Shown here: positions 5,843-8,491 of the stretch, piece by piece
Numbering within the stretch: the first letter of the stretch is position 1
How the letters are laid out: each line of letters starts with the position of its first letter
From: Pseudomonadota bacterium
Lineage (GTDB): Bacteria; Desulfobacterota; Desulfobacteria; Desulfobacterales; Desulfobacteraceae
Direction: 5' to 3'
Length of the DNA: 8,491 nt
Assembly: GCA_018812385.1 (NCBI GenBank)
Contig: JAHJDU010000259.1
Span: forward strand, 1-8,491
The notes under the pieces: model-generated
Databases searched by the model: none
The model's input: the letters and a program-made list of their open reading frames with translations, nothing else
Told to the model about the DNA's origin: nothing
Translations under genes and position numbers: made by a program

Positions 5843-8491
5843 ATTTAATTCCTTCTAAAAGATTCATGTCCAAACCCAGACTATTCAATTCTTTGGTAAG
5901 AACCCTGAAAGATTCAGGCATTCCAGGCTCAAGAACATTCTGGCCTTTTACTATTTTTTCATACATTCGAGTTCTGCCTATCATATCATCGGACTTGACA
6001 GTCAAAAATTCCTGTAAAGCGTGGGCAGCACCATATGCTTCCATTGCCCAGACTTCCATCTCACCAAGTCTTTGTCCACCAAACTGGGCTTTACCACCCA
6101 ATGGTTGCTGGGTAACCAGGGAATAGGGACCAATGGAACGTGCATGAAGTTTGTCATCCACCAGATGGTGAAGCTTAAGCATATACATGGCTCCAACGGT
6201 TACCGCTTTATCAAAAGGTTCACCGGTCCTGCCATCATAAAGCACGGCTTGCCCGGATGTATCAAACCCAGCCATATCAATCATCTGTTTGATCTCATCC
6301 TCACTGGCACCATCAAAAACAGGCGTTGCCATATGCACGCCGTTTTTGTAAAGTGATGCGAAATCAACAAGCTCTTTATCAGACATCTTTTCAATATCAA
6401 TTACAAGCGTGTCCTCTTTCTTATCCTTCTTCTGAGTTTCAGTCATAGAAAAAATTTGAATGACTTTTTCCCTTAATTTGTCCAGCTTCATTTGACTTAC
6501 GTATTCATTAATTTGCTGGCCCAGGCCATAGGCGGCATGCCCCAGATGAATCTCCAATATCTGACCAACATTCATACGAGAAGGAACACCCAAAGGATTG
6601 AGTACCATATCCACCGGTCTTCCATCTTCAAAGTATGGTAAATCTTCCACCCTTAAAATTCTTGAAACAACACCTTTATTTCCATGACGGCCTGCCATTT
6701 TATCACCGACAGAAAGAACTCTTTCCATGGCAACACTGATTTTGATCATCTTTAATACACCAGGAGCAAGATCATCCCCCTTTTCAAACCGGGATACCTG
6801 CCTGTTAAACTGTTCTCTTGCCTTTTTAATCTGTTCCTGGGCATTCTCTAATATAATTTGCACTTTTTCAGTGGTCACTGCGTCCTTAACAGCAACATTG
6901 ACAAGCACAGATACTGGAATCCCTGCCAAAGATCCCTCTTTTATCTTGGTCCCGGATTTAACTATGAGCTTTCCTGTTTTTTCAAGATCTGTAATGAGTT
7001 TTTTGCCGACAAGGATGGACTCAACTTTTTCACGTGCCACATCAGAAATAATTTTAATTTCATCGTCTCTATCTTTTTCAAGCCGTTCAATTTCATCATC
7101 TTCAATAAGTCTTGTGCGATCATCTTTTGTAAGGCCTCTTCTTGAAAAGACCTTTGCATCAATAACCTTACCTTTCACACCCGGCGGCACACAAAGAGAT
7201 GTATCTTTTACATCACCTGCTTTTTCACCAAAGATAGCCCGCAAAAGTTTTTCTTCAGGGGAAAGCTGTGTCTCTCCTTTTGGTGTGATTTTACCCACAA
7301 GTATATCCCCGGATTTAACTTCAGCACCCAGTCGGATGATACCGCTTTCATCAAGATTTTTTAATGCTTCTTCACCCACGTTGGGAATATCTCTGGTAAT
7401 TTCCTCTTTCCCCAATTTAGTGTCCCGTGCCAGGACTTCATATTCTTCAATATGAATAGAGGTATAAATACCATCTTTTACCAGCCTCTCGCTCACCAGG
7501 ATGGAGTCTTCATAATTGTATCCATCCCAGGGCATGAAAGCGACAGTAACATTTTTACCAAGGGCCAGCTCTCCCATTTCGGTGGATGGGCCGTCTGCAA
7601 TTACCTGGCCTTTTTTTACTTCTTCCCCTTTTACAACGATGGGGCGGTGATTAAAACAGGTATTCTGATTAGAACGAATAAATTTTGAACAATCATATAT
7701 GGATACTGCTTTTTCAAAATTACTGCTTTCGGTATCATTATTTCGTACAACAATCCGTTTGGAATCCACATCAACAACAACACCGTCGTAATCGGCCACA
7801 ATAGTAACGCCGGAATCCCTGGCAACAACACTTTCCATTCCCGTGCCGACCAGAGGAGCTTCGCTCTTGATCAACGGAACTGCCTGGCGCTGCATATTCG
7901 ATCCCATCAACGCCCTGTTGGCATCATCATTTTCAAGAAACGGAATTAAGGATGCAGACACAGATACCAACTGGTTTGGTGAGACATCCATGAATTTTAC
8001 ATCTTTATTTTCAATCATTTCAAATTCACCGCCAACTCGCGATGAAACCAAAGGATTGATAAAATTATCATCCACGTCAAGGGGTGCATTTGCCTGACCA
8101 ATAGGATGTTCCTTTTCTTCAAAGGCTGTCAGATGCTTAATTTCCTTGGATACATTTCCTTGGCTGGCAATCCTGAAAGGGGTTTCAATAAACCCGAAAT
8201 CATTCACCCTTGCATAGGTGCAAAGCGAAACAATCAGACCAATATTTGGACCTTCAGGCGTCTCAATGGGACAAATTCTTCCATAATGGGATGGATGAAC
8301 ATCTCTGACCTCAAACCCTGCTCTTTCCCTTGTCAACCCGCCGGGTCCAAGTGCGGACAATCTTCTTTTATGTGTGGTTTCAGACAAGGGGTTGGTCTGA
8401 TCCATGAACTGGGATAACTGGGAGGTACCAAAAAATTCCCGGACAACCGCTGAAACAGGCTTGGGATTTATTAAATCGTGGGGCATCATGG
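5841..8491 (-). CDS. rpoB: DNA-directed RNA polymerase subunit beta, C-terminal two thirds (5' end beyond right edge)
   Basis: Beta forms one pincer of RNA polymerase and part of the active centre. The open frame runs in from the right edge; 882 residues are visible from the methionine at 8487-8489, which is internal (it matches about residue 487 of E. coli beta) and not a start. Seen in order: the rifampicin pocket (GTSQLSQFMDQ, residues 21-31 of the visible part, through KRRLSALGPGG), ICPIETPEGPNIG (72-84), DDANRALMGSNMQRQAVP (188-205), AFMPWDGYNYEDSI (317-330), a betai9/SI2-type insertion (about 451-570), the active-site segment GDKMAGRHGNKG (595-606) with K597 and K605, VFDGA (724-728), HHLVDDKLHARS (774-785) and the C-terminal clamp-interacting part ending in NLLEGIK. 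The stop TAA at 5841-5843 is 10 bases before rpoC. The visible part is about 26 residues longer than its E. coli counterpart, mostly from betai9 and a lysine-rich loop at about 682-698. Confidence 0.99.
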   Translation of the reverse strand, partial: MMPHDLINPKPVSAVVREFFGTSQLSQFMDQTNPLSETTHKRRLSALGPGGLTRERAGFEVRDVHPSHYGRICPIETPEGPNIGLIVSLCTYARVNDFGFIETPFRIASQGNVSKEIKHLTAFEEKEHPIGQANAPLDVDDNFINPLVSSRVGGEFEMIENKDVKFMDVSPNQLVSVSASLIPFLENDDANRALMGSNMQRQAVPLIKSEAPLVGTGMESVVARDSGVTIVADYDGVVVDVDSKRIVVRNNDTESSNFEKAVSIYDCSKFIRSNQNTCFNHRPIVVKGEEVKKGQVIADGPSTEMGELALGKNVTVAFMPWDGYNYEDSILVSERLVKDGIYTSIHIEEYEVLARDTKLGKEEITRDIPNVGEEALKNLDESGIIRLGAEVKSGDILVGKITPKGETQLSPEEKLLRAIFGEKAGDVKDTSLCVPPGVKGKVIDAKVFSRRGLTKDDRTRLIEDDEIERLEKDRDDEIKIISDVAREKVESILVGKKLITDLEKTGKLIVKSGTKIKEGSLAGIPVSVLVNVAVKDAVTTEKVQIILENAQEQIKKAREQFNRQVSRFEKGDDLAPGVLKMIKISVAMERVLSVGDKMAGRHGNKGVVSRILRVEDLPYFEDGRPVDMVLNPLGVPSRMNVGQILEIHLGHAAYGLGQQINEYVSQMKLDKLREKVIQIFSMTETQKKDKKEDTLVIDIEKMSDKELVDFASLYKNGVHMATPVFDGASEDEIKQMIDMAGFDTSGQAVLYDGRTGEPFDKAVTVGAMYMLKLHHLVDDKLHARSIGPYSLVTQQPLGGKAQFGGQRLGEMEVWAMEAYGAAHALQEFLTVKSDDMIGRTRMYEKIVKGQNVLEPGMPESFRVLTKELNSLGLDMNLLEGIK
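6780..7139 (-). other. betai9 (SI2-type) insertion in RNA polymerase beta
   Basis: This covers residues about 451-570 of the visible part of beta, between KVFSR and GDDLAPGV. It begins and ends with highly charged, probably helical segments (for example EDDEIERLEKDRDDEIK and QEQIKKAREQFNRQ), with a more hydrophobic stretch between. From remembered E. coli sequence the matching segment is about 102 residues, so this one is about 18 longer. Lineage-specific insertions at this place are well known; the boundaries are approximate. Confidence 0.65.
8346..8429 (-). other. Rifampicin-pocket segment of rpoB, wild-type residues
   Basis: This covers residues 21-48 of the visible part of beta, aligned with E. 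coli 507-534. The positions at which resistance changes are commonly found carry the sensitive-type residues: Q27 (Q513), D30 (D516), S36 (S522), H40 (H526), R43 (R529), S45 (S531) and L47 (L533). Differences from E. coli are limited to tolerated sites such as S508T, N518T, I524T and I530L. No resistance is predicted from this segment. Confidence 0.85.

Noticed and set aside
6727..7455. Long open frame of 242 codons on the plus strand, opposite rpoB
   Set aside because: It is antisense to a strongly conserved part of rpoB, has a low-complexity serine and phenylalanine-rich translation and no convincing ribosome binding site. It is a by-product of rpoB codon use.

Overview
The window is a stretch of a bacterial core information-processing locus, all of it on the minus strand. 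In transcription order (right to left) it holds the 3' two thirds of rpoB, complete rpoC, complete rpsL, complete rpsG and the 5' third of tuf. It is almost entirely coding; the only gap that looks regulatory is the 104 bases between rpoC and rpsL. The proteins are clearly bacterial. The beta' subunit carries the trigger-loop insertion (SI3 type) and beta carries the betai9/SI2-type insertion, both typical of Proteobacteria and relatives. Moderate G+C and protein similarity suggest Desulfobacterota, perhaps Desulfobacterales (the former deltaproteobacterial sulfate reducers). That placement is an inference from remembered sequences, not from a search.

Layout: rpoB (5841 to beyond the right edge) is followed after 10 bases by rpoC (1454-5830), which starts with TTG and whose Shine-Dalgarno sequence touches the rpoB stop codon. 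A near-consensus sigma70-type promoter with an A-rich upstream tract lies just past the rpoC stop and drives rpsL (978-1349). rpsG (469-939) follows after 38 bases and tuf (1-420, cut by the left edge) after 48 more. In the usual str operon fusA (EF-G) lies between rpsG and tuf; here there is no room for it.

Together the genes encode the catalytic core of RNA polymerase (beta, beta'), two 30S proteins (the decoding-centre protein S12 and the head assembly protein S7) and the elongation factor that delivers aminoacyl-tRNA. All visible catalytic residues are intact: the beta' NADFDGD magnesium loop, both zinc sites, the trigger loop, the beta active-site lysines, the S12 decoding loops and the EF-Tu G motifs.

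Three things are out of the ordinary. First, beta' has an extra block of about 100 residues (about 573-672) in the pore domain, near the secondary channel. It reads as a parvulin/SurA-like (PpiC rotamase) domain without its catalytic histidines. Second, ribosomal protein S7 has an N-terminal arm that lacks the near-universal PRRR and PDP signatures although its length is normal. Third, fusA is missing from the operon. I know of no description of the beta' insertion and regard it as the most interesting element here.
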